6,261 nucleotides of DNA, from the NCBI GenBank assembly GCA_030149595.1, contig JASFBI010000127.1, positions 1 to 6,261 on the forward strand, in the 5' to 3' direction. Source of the DNA: Desulfobacterales bacterium (GTDB lineage: Bacteria > Desulfobacterota > Desulfobacteria > Desulfobacterales > DAOWNP01). This document shows, piece after piece, positions 5,727 through 6,261 of this stretch. How positions within the stretch are numbered: position 1 is the first letter of the stretch; the number at the start of each line of letters is the position of its first letter. The notes beneath the pieces were generated by a model, which saw nothing but the letters and a program-made list of their open reading frames with translations, did not search any database and had not been told where the DNA came from. The translations under genes were made by a program, and so were the position numbers.

Positions 5727-6261
5727 ATGATTATCAAATGCTGGGGGTCTCGCGGTTCAATTCCTGTTTCCGGAGAAAAGTATATTAAATACGGAGGTGA
5801 TACTACTTGTCTTGAAATAAGAACCAAAAGTAATGATATAATTATTATTGATGCAGGAACCGGTATCAGACGGCTTGGTATATGCTTAACAGATGAAAAA
5901 ATATTTTCCTATCATTTTCTTTTTACACATATTCACTGGGACCATTTAATGGGGTTTCCTTTTTTTAAGCCCATTTATGATAACAGAGCAGTTCTTTATA
6001 TTTATAAATGTCCCTTTCCTGATGGTTATATAAAAAAAACCATTACACGAATACTATCACCGCCAAATTTCCCTGTGCGATATTCAGATTTAAGTGCAAA
6101 AATAGTTTATCGCACAGGATGCCCTAAAAGTTTTAAAATAGGTTCTGTCTTGATAGAACCCATAGCTTTAAGTCATCCCAATAAAGGCTGTGGATATAAA
6201 TTTAGTGAAGATGGTAAAATCTTTGTTTTTCTTACTGATAATGAAATAGGGTTTGTCCACC
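5727..6261 (+). CDS. Metallo-beta-lactamase-fold hydrolase, phosphodiesterase/RNase Z-like (partial, 3' end outside window)
   Basis: The visible 178 codons begin MIIKCWGSRGSIPVSG, the opening strand typical of the phosphodiesterase/RNase Z-like branch of this superfamily. YGGDTTCLEI (22-31) and IIIDAGTGIRRLG (39-51) precede the metal-binding motif THIHWDH (67-73), which has the full HxHxDH pattern. H150 in LSHP and D171 in FLTDNE are at the expected places for further metal ligands. It would be a cytosolic dinuclear-metal hydrolase of phosphodiester or similar bonds; the substrate cannot be told from sequence. The start is supported by AAAGAGGG at 5716-5723. It follows the methyltransferase gene by 31 bp in the same direction, so it probably belongs to the same operon. 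The end of the protein and any fused domain are outside the window. Confidence 0.88.
   Translation, partial: MIIKCWGSRGSIPVSGEKYIKYGGDTTCLEIRTKSNDIIIIDAGTGIRRLGICLTDEKIFSYHFLFTHIHWDHLMGFPFFKPIYDNRAVLYIYKCPFPDGYIKKTITRILSPPNFPVRYSDLSAKIVYRTGCPKSFKIGSVLIEPIALSHPNKGCGYKFSEDGKIFVFLTDNEIGFVH

Overview
The window is AT-rich DNA from an anaerobic bacterium. The CooC-type carbon monoxide dehydrogenase (CODH) maturation ATPase, the soluble PAS-type histidine kinase and the long AT-rich intergenic spacers fit a Desulfobacterota-like sulfate reducer. That placement is an inference from gene content and style, because there is no rRNA or other marker here.

Layout from left to right. Positions 1-660 (minus) hold the N-terminal 220 codons of the disaggregase ClpB, cut by the window edge inside its first ATPase domain. 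A 451-bp divergent spacer (661-1111) follows. It contains a candidate clpB promoter, several inverted repeats and a 102-bp repeat copy (element A). Positions 1112-2149 (plus) encode a dihydrodipicolinate synthase-family protein with all main DapA active-site residues and a C-terminal tail. A short convergent spacer carries two hairpins. Positions 2309-3772 (minus) encode a soluble two-PAS sensor histidine kinase with no partner response regulator in view. A second divergent spacer (3773-4121) contains back-to-back candidate promoters, a perfect AT-rich inverted repeat and a second 102-bp repeat copy (element B). From 4122 a tight plus-strand operon runs to the window end: a CooC-like ATPase, a PrmA-like methyltransferase starting 2 nt after it, and a metallo-beta-lactamase-fold hydrolase that runs off the edge.

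The most notable non-coding signal is the pair of 102-bp elements at 942-1043 and 3971-4072. They align without gaps at 75 of 102 positions. Each is bounded by imperfect terminal inverted repeats around a more conserved core. Both lie in the same orientation, 68 and 49 bp upstream of a start codon. They look like a small non-autonomous mobile repeat (MITE-like) or a structured regulatory leader.

Functionally, the right half suggests a small operon around metallocofactor or CODH maturation (CooC) with a methyltransferase and a phosphodiesterase-like hydrolase of unknown targets. It is divergent from a cytoplasmic sensor kinase that could regulate it. No CODH structural gene is visible. I found no tRNA, rRNA, CRISPR array, transposase or origin.
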